Below are positions 56,221 through 64,000 of a stretch of 64,000 nt of DNA, piece by piece. Position 1 is the first letter of the stretch. Every line of letters starts with the position of its first letter. The translations under genes and the position numbers were made by a program. The stretch is from Mycolicibacterium sp. ND9-15 (lineage in GTDB: Bacteria; Actinomycetota; Actinomycetes; Mycobacteriales; Mycobacteriaceae): NCBI RefSeq assembly GCF_035918395.1, contig NZ_CP142362.1:471501-535500 (forward strand), in the 5' to 3' direction. A model generated the notes under the pieces. That model did no database searches, was not told the DNA's origin, and saw only the letters and a list, made by a program, of their open reading frames with translations.

Positions 56221-57108
56221 TCAGGGCACGAGTTCGGCCACCAGCAACGTGGCCAGTTCACCGATCATCGGACGGTTGTTCGGGGCATCGGGATCGTTTG
56301 CCGCGGTCCGGGTCATGATCGCCAGCAGCAGTCGTTCACCGTCGGGCCCGAAGGCAAGGCCGACGTCGTTGGTGGACGCGTAATCTCCGCTGCCGGTCTT
56401 GTCGGCCGTCGTCCAGCCCGGCGGCAGCGCGGGCCGCACGCTTGACGTCTGGTTGGCGCGCATCCATTCCTCGAGCTGGCGACGTAGTGGTTCAGACAAC
56501 ACACTGCCGGTGAGCATCGACCGGTAGCCTCGGCCGATCGCCTCGGGTGTCGTGGTGTCGCGCGGGTCGTTAGGGACTGCCGCGTTGAGTTCGACCTCCC
56601 ACCGGTCGAGCCGTGATCGCTCGTCGCCGATACTCCGGGCGAATTCGGTGACGCCCGACGGGCCGCCGATCACCCGCAGCAGCCAGTTGCCCGCGGCGTT
56701 GTCGCTCTGCTGCAGGGCCGCCTGACACAACTCGGCCAGAGTCATCGTCTGCCCGACGTGGGCCTCGGTGACGGGCGAATTGGGCACGATGTCGCTCGGT
56801 TCGATGGTGACGCGATCCGTCAGCGCGAGTTCGCCGCGCTCGGCCTTCTGCAGCACTCGGGCGGCGGCGTAGCCCTTGAATGTCGAGCACATCGCGAACG
56901 GGTCCTGTGCGCGGTGCGCGACGGTCCGGCCGGTGTCGAGGTTGGTCGCGAACACCCCGATGAGCGTGTTCTGACTACGCTCCACGGCGCCGATCCGATC
57001 TTCGACCGGCGGCAGCGGAGCGGCCATGGCGGTCTTGTGCGGAGATGCGGCCAGCGCCGCGAGTGTCAATCCGCCGACCAGGACGTCACGCCGTGAGAAG
57101 TCGCTCAT
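56221..57108 (-). CDS. Class A beta-lactamase, Tat-exported
   Basis: A 295-residue serine beta-lactamase. The amino terminus has a twin-arginine signal ([16 protein letters not shown]) ending near AMAAP. Active-site motifs are complete: Ser75-Thr-Phe-Lys78, Ser135-Asp-Asn137, Glu171-Val-Glu-Leu-Asn175 and Lys237-Thr-Gly. It should hydrolyse penicillins and many cephalosporins in the periplasm. Not a BlaI-regulated arrangement; neighbours are unrelated. Confidence 0.93.
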   Translation of the reverse strand: MSDFSRRDVLVGGLTLAALAASPHKTAMAAPLPPVEDRIGAVERSQNTLIGVFATNLDTGRTVAHRAQDPFAMCSTFKGYAAARVLQKAERGELALTDRVTIEPSDIVPNSPVTEAHVGQTMTLAELCQAALQQSDNAAGNWLLRVIGGPSGVTEFARSIGDERSRLDRWEVELNAAVPNDPRDTTTPEAIGRGYRSMLTGSVLSEPLRRQLEEWMRANQTSSVRPALPPGWTTADKTGSGDYASTNDVGLAFGPDGERLLLAIMTRTAANDPDAPNNRPMIGELATLLVAELVP

Positions 57109-57126
57109 CGGCCCTAGCGTAAGGGG

Positions 57127-58467
57127 TCAGCCGGCGAGAACCCGAAGCGGCTGCGGGAGTGACCTTTTCGTGCTAAGCGGGCCGAGGACGGCACCGCCGT
57201 GGGGACGCCTCAGAAGCCGGCGTGCGACCGCGTTCACCTCATCGAGCGTCACCGCGTCGATCCTCGCCAACGTCTCCTCGATCGTGCGGTGTTCGCCGTA
57301 GTGCAGTTCGCTGCGACCGATCCGGTTCATCCGCGAGCCGGAGTCCTCGAGTCCGAGCACCAGTCCGCCCCGCAACGAACCCTTCGCGATCCGGCATTCG
57401 GCTTCAGTGATGCCGTCGCGTGCCACCGCCTGCAGCACATCGGTGGTCACCCGCGCGACCTCGTTGAACCGCTCCGGCAAGGACCCCGCGTAGACCGACA
57501 GCGCTCCGCTGTCGGAGAAGGTGTCCACCGTGGAGTACACCGAGTAAGCCAGCCCGCGGGTCTCTCGAATCTCTTGAAACAGCCGCGAACTCAGGCCGCC
57601 GCCCAATGCGGTGTTGAGCACCGACAGCGCCCACCGGTGTTCCCAGTGACGTCCTGGCGTGCGGACGCCCAGCGTGAGGTGCGTCTGCTCGGCATCGCGG
57701 TTGACCAGTTCCAGACTCGGGTGCCCGCCCACCCGACCGGTGCCCTTACGGGGCGGTACGGGTGTGCGACCGCGAACCAGTCGAGCGCCGAAGTACTCGC
57801 GCGCCAACGCCACCACCTCGTCATGGTCGACGTTGCCCGCCACCGCGAGGACCATTCGCTGGGGTGTGTAGCGCCGGACGTGGAACGAGTGCAGTTGCGC
57901 GCGGGTCATCGAGGAGATCGAATCCACACTGCCGATCACCGGGCGGCCGACCGGATGGGTGCCGAACATCGCCGCGAGGAACACGTCGCCGAGAGTGTCC
58001 TCAGGATCGTCGTCGCGCATCGCGATCTCTTCGAGCACCACGTCGCGTTCGATCTCGACGTCGTCGACCGCACACTGGCCCCGCAGCACCACATCGGCGA
58101 CCAGATCGACGGCCAACTCGAGGTCGGAGTCGAGCACATGCGCGTAGTAGCACGTGTGCTCCCTGGCGGTGAACGCGTTCAGCTCACCTCCGACCGCGTC
58201 GACGGCCTGTGCGATGTCCACCGCGCACCGCGTCGGCGTCGACTTGAACAGCAAGTGCTCCAGGAAGTGCGCGGCGCCCGCAACGGTGGGTCCCTCGTCA
58301 CGCGAACCCACGTCGACCCACAAACCTACCGACGCAGAGTGCACCGACGGGATGTACTCGGTGACCACACGCAGGCCACCGGGTAACACCGTGCGGCGCA
58401 CGGCCGTCGATGATTCGTCGCCACGCCCGGCGCGGCGCAAAGCCCTAACTGCTGGCCCGGGCGGCAT
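57127..58467 (-). CDS. pepR: M16-family zinc protease PepR
   Basis: A 446-residue processing-peptidase-like protease. The inverted zinc motif HFLEH lies in [15 protein letters not shown], with the downstream Glu in the [14 protein letters not shown] region. ATG 58467 overlaps the gpsI stop by 23 nt; a TTG at 58440 is the alternative. It matches Rv2782c and follows gpsI, so it is likely cotranscribed. Confidence 0.92.
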   Translation of the reverse strand: MPPGPAVRALRRAGRGDESSTAVRRTVLPGGLRVVTEYIPSVHSASVGLWVDVGSRDEGPTVAGAAHFLEHLLFKSTPTRCAVDIAQAVDAVGGELNAFTAREHTCYYAHVLDSDLELAVDLVADVVLRGQCAVDDVEIERDVVLEEIAMRDDDPEDTLGDVFLAAMFGTHPVGRPVIGSVDSISSMTRAQLHSFHVRRYTPQRMVLAVAGNVDHDEVVALAREYFGARLVRGRTPVPPRKGTGRVGGHPSLELVNRDAEQTHLTLGVRTPGRHWEHRWALSVLNTALGGGLSSRLFQEIRETRGLAYSVYSTVDTFSDSGALSVYAGSLPERFNEVARVTTDVLQAVARDGITEAECRIAKGSLRGGLVLGLEDSGSRMNRIGRSELHYGEHRTIEETLARIDAVTLDEVNAVARRLLRRPHGGAVLGPLSTKRSLPQPLRVLAG

Positions 58468-60718
58468 CTGCCGGCGCGGTCTCCGAGTTTGCACCTGCCG
58501 CCTCGTCTTCATCGACCAGTATCAGCGAGATCTTGCCGCGGTTGTCGATGTCGGCGATCTCCACGCGCAGCTTGTCGCCGACCTTGACGACGTCCTCGAC
58601 CTTGGCGATCCGCTTGCCGCGGCCCAGCTTGGAGATGTGCACGAGGCCGTCGCGACCCGGCAATAAGGAAACGAAAGCTCCAAAGTCAGTGGTCTTCACC
58701 ACCGTGCCCAGGAACCGCTCGCCGACCTTGGGCAACTGCGGGTTCGCGATCGCGTTGATGCGGTCGATGGCCGCTTGAGCCGAAGGCCCGTCGGTCGCGC
58801 CGACGAACACGGTGCCGTCGTCCTCGATGGAGATCTGCGCACCGGTGTCCTCGGTGATCTGATTGATGATCTTGCCTTTCGGCCCGATCACCTCGCCGAT
58901 CTTGTCGACCGGCACCTTAATCGTGGTGATCCGCGGTGCGTACGGGCTCATCTCGTCGGGCCCGTCGATCGCCTCGGCCATCACCTCGAGGATCGTCAGC
59001 CGCGCATCCTTGGCCTGCGCCAGCGCACCGGCCAGTACCTGCGAGGGGATGCCGTCGAGCTTGGTGTCCAACTGCAGCGCGGTGACGAACTCCTTGGTGC
59101 CCGCGACCTTGAAGTCCATGTCGCCGAAGGCGTCCTCGGCGCCGAGGATGTCGGTCAGCGCGACGAACCGGCGCTCGGTGCCGCCGTCCGCAGTCTCGAT
59201 GTCGTCGGACACCAGGCCCATCGCGATACCCGCGACCGGAGCCTTCAACGGCACACCCGCGTTGAGCAGCGCCAGCGTCGACGCGCACACCGAGCCCATG
59301 GAGGTCGAACCGTTTGAGCTCAACGCCTCCGACACCTGGCGGATCGCATACGGGAACTCCTCGACGCTGGGCAGCACCGGCATCAGCGCCCGCTCCGCCA
59401 GCGCGCCGTGGCCGATCTCGCGGCGCTTCGGCGAACCGACCCGACCGGTCTCGCCGGTCGAATACGGCGGGAAGTTGTAGTGATGCATGTAGCGCTTGGA
59501 CGTTTCGGGCCCCAGCGAGTCGATCTGCTGGGCCAGCTTCATCATGTCCAGCGTGGTGACGCCCAGGATCTGGGTCTCACCGCGCTCGAACAGAGCGCTG
59601 CCGTGCGCCCGCGGCACGACCGCGACCTCGGCGCTCAGGGCGCGGATATCGGTGATGCCGCGGCCGTCGATGCGGAAGTGATCGGTCAGAATGCGTTGCC
59701 GCACAAGCTTCTTGGTCAACGACCGGAACGCGGCGCCAACCTCTTTCTCCCGGCCCGCATATTGCTCGGCCAACCGCTCGAGGACCTCGGACTTGATTTC
59801 ATCGGTGCGGTCGTTGCGCTCGGCCTTACCGGCGATGGTCAGCGCCTCCGACAGCGCGTCGGTGGCCACCGAGGCGACGGCGTAGTACACGTCCTCGCCG
59901 TACTCCGGGAACACCGGGTAGTCGGCGGTCGGCTTCGCGGCGCGCTCAGCCAGCTCCTGCTGGGCGGCGCACAGGGTCGCTATGAACGGCTTGGCGGCCT
60001 CGAGGCCCTCGGCGACGACGCTCTCGGTGGGCGCCTGCGCACCGCCGGCGATCAGCTCGACGACGTTGTCGGTGGCCTCGGCCTCGACCATCATGATCGC
60101 CACTTCTTCTGCTTGGTCGCGCGTCCCCGGTACGACACGACCGGCGACGACCATGTCGAACACCGCCCGCTCGAGCTGCTCGACGGTCGGGAACGCCACC
60201 CACGTGCCGTCGATCAGTGCGACACGCACGCCGCCGACCGGGCCGGAGAACGGCAGCCCGGCGATCTGCGTGGACGCCGAGGCCGCGTTGATCGCGACCA
60301 CGTCGTACAGATCCTGGGGATTCAGGCTCATCACGGTGACCACGACCTGGATCTCGTTGCGCAGGCCGTCGACGAACGTCGGCCGCAGCGGACGGTCGAT
60401 CAGCCGGCACGTCAGGATCGCGTCGGTCGAGGGACGGCCCTCGCGACGGAAGAACGAGCCGGGGATGCGGCCCGCGGCGTACATGCGCTCCTCGACGTCG
60501 ATGGTCAGCGGGAAGAAGTCGAAGTGGTCTTTGGGGTTCTTGCTGGCGGAGGTGGCCGACAGCAGCATGGTCTCGTCGTCGAGATAGGCGACGACGGCGC
60601 CGGCCGCCTGCTGGGCCAGCCGGCCGGTCTCGAAACGGATGGTGCGGGAGCCGAAGCTTCCGTTGTCGATGACGGCGGTCGACTCGTACACGCCGTCTTC
60701 AATTTCAACTACAGACAT
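58445..60718 (-). CDS. gpsI: Polynucleotide phosphorylase / GpsI
   Basis: A 757-residue 3'-5' exoribonuclease. It has two RNase PH domains (about residues 15-260 and 350-560) with an alpha-helical linker, then KH (about 600-660) and S1 (about 680-740) RNA-binding domains. The KH motif [20 protein letters not shown] and S1 start [26 protein letters not shown] are visible. A hairpin lies in its 5' leader. rpsO is upstream, the conserved rpsO-pnp order. Confidence 0.96.
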   Translation of the reverse strand: MSVVEIEDGVYESTAVIDNGSFGSRTIRFETGRLAQQAAGAVVAYLDDETMLLSATSASKNPKDHFDFFPLTIDVEERMYAAGRIPGSFFRREGRPSTDAILTCRLIDRPLRPTFVDGLRNEIQVVVTVMSLNPQDLYDVVAINAASASTQIAGLPFSGPVGGVRVALIDGTWVAFPTVEQLERAVFDMVVAGRVVPGTRDQAEEVAIMMVEAEATDNVVELIAGGAQAPTESVVAEGLEAAKPFIATLCAAQQELAERAAKPTADYPVFPEYGEDVYYAVASVATDALSEALTIAGKAERNDRTDEIKSEVLERLAEQYAGREKEVGAAFRSLTKKLVRQRILTDHFRIDGRGITDIRALSAEVAVVPRAHGSALFERGETQILGVTTLDMMKLAQQIDSLGPETSKRYMHHYNFPPYSTGETGRVGSPKRREIGHGALAERALMPVLPSVEEFPYAIRQVSEALSSNGSTSMGSVCASTLALLNAGVPLKAPVAGIAMGLVSDDIETADGGTERRFVALTDILGAEDAFGDMDFKVAGTKEFVTALQLDTKLDGIPSQVLAGALAQAKDARLTILEVMAEAIDGPDEMSPYAPRITTIKVPVDKIGEVIGPKGKIINQITEDTGAQISIEDDGTVFVGATDGPSAQAAIDRINAIANPQLPKVGERFLGTVVKTTDFGAFVSLLPGRDGLVHISKLGRGKRIAKVEDVVKVGDKLRVEIADIDNRGKISLILVDEDEAAGANSETAPADAARASS

Positions 60719-61030
60719 GGGTGTCCGTATGGCCTCTCTGGTTCAGTGCTTCCACTGTTTAGCTGTTTTCGCGTCGTCACAGCGTTCGAACCACCGACCT
60801 CGATGCGGCTACGGCCGTCGATCGAAGCTGCCGGCAATTCTTCCGGCAGCCACTACCGAAGACCGCGCGATCGAGCAGGTCCGGGTTATGACGCGCGGGA
60901 ACGGTGCTCGCGGGTTGCGAAAACCGCACCCAGGTCGTTCGCGCCGAAATCGGCAGTCGAACGAAGTCATCGTACTCTGCGGCGAGTCCGCGGCCTAAAT
61001 CCCGGCGCGCGGATGCGCGCCTGTGCAGCA
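60719..61030. other. rpsO-gpsI intergenic region with a strong hairpin
   Basis: The 312-nt gap holds a perfect stem-loop, GCTGCCGG (60827-60834) and CCGGCAGC (60843-60850), with an 8-nt loop. It lies about 109 nt upstream of the gpsI start on the minus strand. In E. coli the corresponding rpsO-pnp leader hairpin is an RNase III site for PNPase autoregulation; the same role here is inference. No additional ORF is convincing in this stretch. Confidence 0.6.
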
Positions 61031-61300
61031 TCAGCGACGCAGGCCGAGCCGCTCGATCAGCGAACGGTAGCGCTGCACATCGACCTGGGCCACGTACTTG
61101 AGCAGCCGGCGCCGGCGGCCGACGAGCAGCAGCAGACCTCGCCGCGAGTGGTGATCGTGCTTGTGCACCTTCAGGTGCTCGGTCAGGTCGGTGATCCGCT
61201 TGGTCAGCAGGGCGACCTGAGCCTCCGGCGAGCCGGTGTCGGTGTCATGCAGGCCGTAGTCGCTCAGGATCGACTTCTTCTGCTCGGCGGTAAGCGCCAC
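61031..61300 (-). CDS. rpsO: 30S ribosomal protein S15
   Basis: An 89-residue ribosomal protein that binds the central domain of 16S rRNA. It has the family pattern [16 protein letters not shown] and [24 protein letters not shown] 61300 gives the exact conserved length; the longer open frame upstream is non-coding. The downstream gene is gpsI. Confidence 0.96.
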   Translation of the reverse strand: MALTAEQKKSILSDYGLHDTDTGSPEAQVALLTKRITDLTEHLKVHKHDHHSRRGLLLLVGRRRRLLKYVAQVDVQRYRSLIERLGLRR

Positions 61301-61427
61301 GAAACAACTCCATCTTCTCAGTCCGCGGGGAAGGGCGTGGGCCCCCGAGAGGGCCCCGAGAAGGCGCGGCCACCGCGAACTGCAGCACACGCCGGGTCGG
61401 CAGGCAGTCTAGCAGCGGGCGGGCTCA

Positions 61428-61450
61428 GCCCTGAAATCAGAGTTCAGGGC
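61428..61450 (-). terminator. Stem-loop in the ribF-rpsO gap
   Basis: GCCCTGAA (61428-61435) and TTCAGGGC (61443-61450) form a perfect 8-bp stem with a 7-nt loop, 73 nt downstream of the ribF stop. It could end the ribF transcript or be part of the rpsO leader. No T-run follows. Confidence 0.45.
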
Positions 61451-61522
61451 GTCGGATGTGAATCCTGGGCGGAAAAGCGGCCGGATTTCGCCCAGGTTTC
61501 ACACAAGCGCGGTCGCTCGGCG

Positions 61523-62494
61523 TCAGCGAGCCAGGATCGTGCGGGCGTGCTCGGTGTCGCGGCCCATCTGCGCCACCAGATCCTCGACCTTGGCGAACTT
61601 CTCCTGCCCGCGAAGCCTGGCCACGAAGTCGACCGCCACGTGCTGGCCGTACAGATCGGCGGTGGTGTCGAGCACGAACGCCTCCACGGTGCGGGTGCGC
61701 CCGGAAAAGGTCGGATTGGTGCCGACCGAAACCGCGGCCTGATACCGCTCGCCCGGAACGACGCTGCCCGCGATCGGTCCGTGGCCCAGCACGGTGAACC
61801 ACGCCGCATAGACCCCGTCGGCCGGGATCGCCGAGTACATCGGCGGCGCGACGTTGGCGGTGGGGAAACCGAGCACCTTGCCCCGGCCGTCGCCGCGGAC
61901 CACGACGCCCTCCACGCGGTGGGGACGGCCCAGCGCCTCGGCGGCTGCCACGACATCGCCGGCGTCGACGCAGGACCGGATGTAGGTCGACGAGAAGGTG
62001 ACGGTCTCGTCCTCGTGGTGTTCGGCCACCAGGGACATGGCCTCGACCGCGAAGCCGAACCGCTCGCCGGCCTTGCGCAGCAGCGCGACGTTGCCGGCCG
62101 CCTTCTTGCCGAAGGTGAAGTTGTCCCCCACCACGACCTCCACCACATGCAGGCGTTCGACCAGCAGTTCGTGGATGTAGCGCTCCGGGGTCAGCTTCAT
62201 GAAATCCGAGGTGAACGGCATGACCAGGAAAACGTCGATGCCGAGTTCCTCGACCAGTTCGGCGCGCCGGGTCAGCGTGGTCAGCTGCGCGGGATGATTG
62301 CCGGGGAAGACGACCTCCATCGGATGCGGATCGAAGGTCATCACCACGGTCGGCACCCCGCGCGAGCGGCCGGTCTTGACCGCGCGGTTGATCAGTTCCT
62401 GGTGGCCGCGATGCACACCGTCGAAGACCCCGATGGTGACCACGCATCGGCCCCAGTCGGTCGGGATCTCGTCTTGTCCCCGCCAACGCTGCAC
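61523..62494 (-). CDS. ribF: Bifunctional riboflavin kinase/FAD synthetase RibF
   Basis: A 323-residue enzyme that phosphorylates riboflavin to FMN and adenylates it to FAD. The amino-terminal nucleotidyl transferase domain has GVFDGVHRGHQELI (about residues 24-37) and STYIRSCVDAGDV; the C-terminal kinase domain has GFPTANV. GTG 62494 (VQRWRGQDE) matches the conserved start. It is divergent from the mntR-type gene. Confidence 0.95.
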   Translation of the reverse strand: MQRWRGQDEIPTDWGRCVVTIGVFDGVHRGHQELINRAVKTGRSRGVPTVVMTFDPHPMEVVFPGNHPAQLTTLTRRAELVEELGIDVFLVMPFTSDFMKLTPERYIHELLVERLHVVEVVVGDNFTFGKKAAGNVALLRKAGERFGFAVEAMSLVAEHHEDETVTFSSTYIRSCVDAGDVVAAAEALGRPHRVEGVVVRGDGRGKVLGFPTANVAPPMYSAIPADGVYAAWFTVLGHGPIAGSVVPGERYQAAVSVGTNPTFSGRTRTVEAFVLDTTADLYGQHVAVDFVARLRGQEKFAKVEDLVAQMGRDTEHARTILAR

Positions 62495-62564
62495 GACGGC
62501 AAGCCTACGGCGCATCCGGGGTGCAGCGCTTCGCCGGATCCCCCCGGATGAGGTGACCATTGCC

Positions 62565-62570
62565 TAAACT
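62565..62570 (+). promoter_or_regulatory. Candidate -10 box for leaderless mntR-type gene
   Basis: TAAACT matches TANNNT and ends 8 nt before GTG 62579. No Shine-Dalgarno sequence precedes the GTG, so translation is probably leaderless. No convincing metal-regulator operator was identified in the short divergent region. Confidence 0.4.
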
Positions 62571-62578
62571 TTCTCACT

Positions 62579-63274
62579 GTGAATCCTGCCGGCGATGCGC
62601 GTGACCTGACGACGGTTGCCCAGGACTACCTGAAAGTCATCTGGACCGTCCAGGAATGGTCGCTGGAGAAGATCAGCACGAAGCTGCTGGCCGAGCGGAT
62701 CGGCGTGTCGGCCAGCACGGCCTCGGAGTCGATCCGCAAGCTCGCCGACCAGGGGTTGGTCAATCACGAGAAGTACGGCGCGGTGACATTGACGGCGGCC
62801 GGCCGGGCCGCCGCGCTGGCGATGGTGCGCCGCCACCGGCTGATGGAGACGTTTCTCGTCCGCGAGTTGGGTTACGGCTGGGACGAGGTGCACGACGAGG
62901 CCGAGGTGCTCGAGCACGCGGTGTCGGACCGGATGCTGGACCGAATCGATGCAAAGCTCGGGTACCCGACCCGCGATCCGCACGGTGACCCCATCCCCGC
63001 CGCCGACGGCCGGGTACCCACGCCGGACGCCCGCCAGTTGTCGGTGTGTCACGACGGCGACACCGGCACGATCGCACGCATTTCCGACGCCGATCCCGAG
63101 ATGCTGCGGTACTTCGACAGCGTCGGCATCAATCTGGACTCGCGGCTGCGGGTGCTGGCCCGCCGCGACTTCGCGGGGATGATCTCGGTCGCCATCGAAT
63201 CATCAGACGGTGACGATACGACGGTCGACCTGGGAAGCCCTGCCGCAGAAGCGATTTGGGTGGTCGCGAGCTAG
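62579..63274 (+). CDS. MntR/SirR-type metal-dependent regulator
   Basis: A 231-residue DtxR-family repressor. The winged helix (LAERIGVSASTASESIRKLADQGLV, about residues 38-62) is followed by a dimerisation domain and a C-terminal SH3-like domain (about 150-230). A His/Glu-rich metal site lies in RHRLMETFLVRELG and VHDEAEVLEHAVSDR. It matches Rv2788 (SirR), the manganese regulator. GTG 62579 is the start. Confidence 0.9.
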   Translation: MNPAGDARDLTTVAQDYLKVIWTVQEWSLEKISTKLLAERIGVSASTASESIRKLADQGLVNHEKYGAVTLTAAGRAAALAMVRRHRLMETFLVRELGYGWDEVHDEAEVLEHAVSDRMLDRIDAKLGYPTRDPHGDPIPAADGRVPTPDARQLSVCHDGDTGTIARISDADPEMLRYFDSVGINLDSRLRVLARRDFAGMISVAIESSDGDDTTVDLGSPAAEAIWVVAS

Positions 63275-63687
63275 CCCCGCTCAAGTGCCGCCGGCTGTTC
63301 CCCGGGCAGCTTGAGCCCCGAAGCTCGCACCAGCACCGCCAACACGATCGCAACCAGCAACAGCGCGGGCACGTCGCCCAGGAGGTGACCCGTCTGATGC
63401 TCGCCGCGCACCGCTTGCACCGTCATGATGGCGGCGTGAACGACGCTGGACCACACCGTGAACCAGATCAAGCTCAGATGAGCTCTCGGATTTCGCGCTG
63501 CCCACAACAGAAAGACTCCGAGCGTGGCGTACAGCCCGACGATCATCATGAAATAGTCCGAATGGTGGGGCGGCCCCGCATGCCATGCCCATCCCGACGG
63601 CCAGAGCACGGCCAGTGGATACACGCAGAGCATGACGACGCCGAACACTCCGAGTGCGAGCTGGAGCAGCCTGTACGGAGACGACAT
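63271..63687 (-). CDS. Small membrane protein (DUF6632-like)
   Basis: A 138-residue protein with about four membrane helices (roughly residues 7-27, 48-64, 74-92 and 107-123) separated by short loops. The C-terminus is soluble (LKLPGEQPAALERG). No catalytic motif. It is convergent with the mntR-type gene, overlapping by 4 nt. Family assignment is tentative. Confidence 0.65.
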   Translation of the reverse strand: MSSPYRLLQLALGVFGVVMLCVYPLAVLWPSGWAWHAGPPHHSDYFMMIVGLYATLGVFLLWAARNPRAHLSLIWFTVWSSVVHAAIMTVQAVRGEHQTGHLLGDVPALLLVAIVLAVLVRASGLKLPGEQPAALERG

Positions 63688-63740
63688 CGTGGCTCCCTTC
63701 TGTGGGCCCCAGATGTGAGTATGCGCCCGAATGCGATGGC

Positions 63741-64000
63741 CTACAAGGTCGCCGGGCGCAGCACCACCACCGATTTCGCCCGCGCCGACCGATCTTCGAG
63801 CAACGCGATGACCTGACCATCGTCGGCCGTCGCGGCGTAGATGCCACCGATTCCAGCGGGCTGCAGCGGCCGTCCGTGCCGGACGTCCTCGGCCTCGGCC
63901 GCCGTCAGGTCCCGCCGAGGGAACGCCAGGAGGCACGCCGCGTCCAGGCTGTAGGACAGCCGTGGCCGGTCGGCCAGTTCGTCGAGCGTGCACGCCTCGG
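63741..64000 (-). CDS. truB: tRNA pseudouridine(55) synthase TruB, C-terminal end (partial)
   Basis: Reading leftward from the right edge, 85 codons end at TAG 63741-63743. They give [22 protein letters not shown], then [18 protein letters not shown] and a terminal VVVLRPATL, the C-terminal region typical of actinobacterial TruB, which makes pseudouridine-55 in tRNA. The catalytic domain lies beyond the window. The reading frame was followed by hand from the edge. Confidence 0.82.
   Translation of the reverse strand, partial: EACTLDELADRPRLSYSLDAACLLAFPRRDLTAAEAEDVRHGRPLQPAGIGGIYAATADDGQVIALLEDRSARAKSVVVLRPATL

Noticed and set aside
59408..62551. A 1047-codon open frame on the + strand across gpsI, rpsO and ribF
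   Set aside because: It is antisense to three well-supported genes, has no recognisable domain and runs through the intergenic gaps. In GC-rich DNA long complementary frames stay open by chance.

Overview
The window is chromosomal DNA from a mycobacterium, most likely a fast-growing Mycolicibacterium-type species. It is GC-rich and densely coding, with many GTG starts and ATGA or TGATG gene junctions. From memory of the M. tuberculosis map (no alignment was run), the backbone follows the order dapF/miaA (Rv2726c-Rv2727c) to truB (about Rv2793c). Accessory blocks are inserted into that backbone. No rRNA, tRNA, CRISPR array, prophage or insertion sequence was recognised.

Layout. 1-6320: start of dapF, miaA, a Rv2728c-like protein, a DMT transporter, a DUF349 protein, a membrane protein and miaB. 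6421-11205: accessory block with a gluABCD-type glutamate ABC transporter, an F420-type LLM oxidoreductase and two small membrane proteins. 11215-14068: recX and recA; recA carries a full-length intein with splicing and homing-endonuclease motifs. A LexA box and a RecA-NDp-type promoter lie upstream. 14339-29903: a roughly 15.6 kb island on the + strand for a group 1h (Hhy-type, high-affinity, O2-tolerant) [NiFe] hydrogenase. It encodes hypA, hypB, the small and large subunits, a NifU/Rieske-like protein, several uncharacterised proteins, a membrane microprotein, the large-subunit protease, hypC, hypF, three poorly characterised proteins (two SIS-like), hypE, a second hypC and hypD. Near-continuous start/stop overlaps suggest one transcriptional unit from hhyL onward.

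29991-44891: small secreted and disordered proteins, DUF3046, a glycosyltransferase-like protein, ephG, the envelope-stress unit clgR-pspA-pspM, cinA, pgsA3, argA, ftsK, a mycofactocin-type SDR, RNase J, dapA, thyX and a DUF4193 zinc-ribbon protein. 44895-55997: an AlkZ/YcaQ-like glycosylase, dfrA-thyA, a dienelactone hydrolase, a CitE-like lyase, a TetR gene divergent from a PNPOx-like gene and a hemerythrin-SRPBCC fusion, another SDR, a flavodoxin and dapB. 56221-64000: a Tat-exported class A beta-lactamase, pepR, gpsI (PNPase), rpsO, ribF, an MntR/SirR regulator, a membrane protein and the 3' end of truB.

How the parts fit. The hydrogenase island would scavenge trace H2 and feed electrons to respiration. 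HypA/B deliver nickel, HypC/D/E/F build the Fe(CN)2CO centre, and the protease at 22199 trims the large subunit. The most interesting non-coding signal is upstream of clgR. There an ECF-type promoter (GGGAAC-N18-CGTT) leads into three tandem 12-bp repeats, each reading as a three-codon ORF. The same promoter architecture precedes the DUF4193 gene. Functional names rest on motif recognition and gene order from memory; no database search was run.
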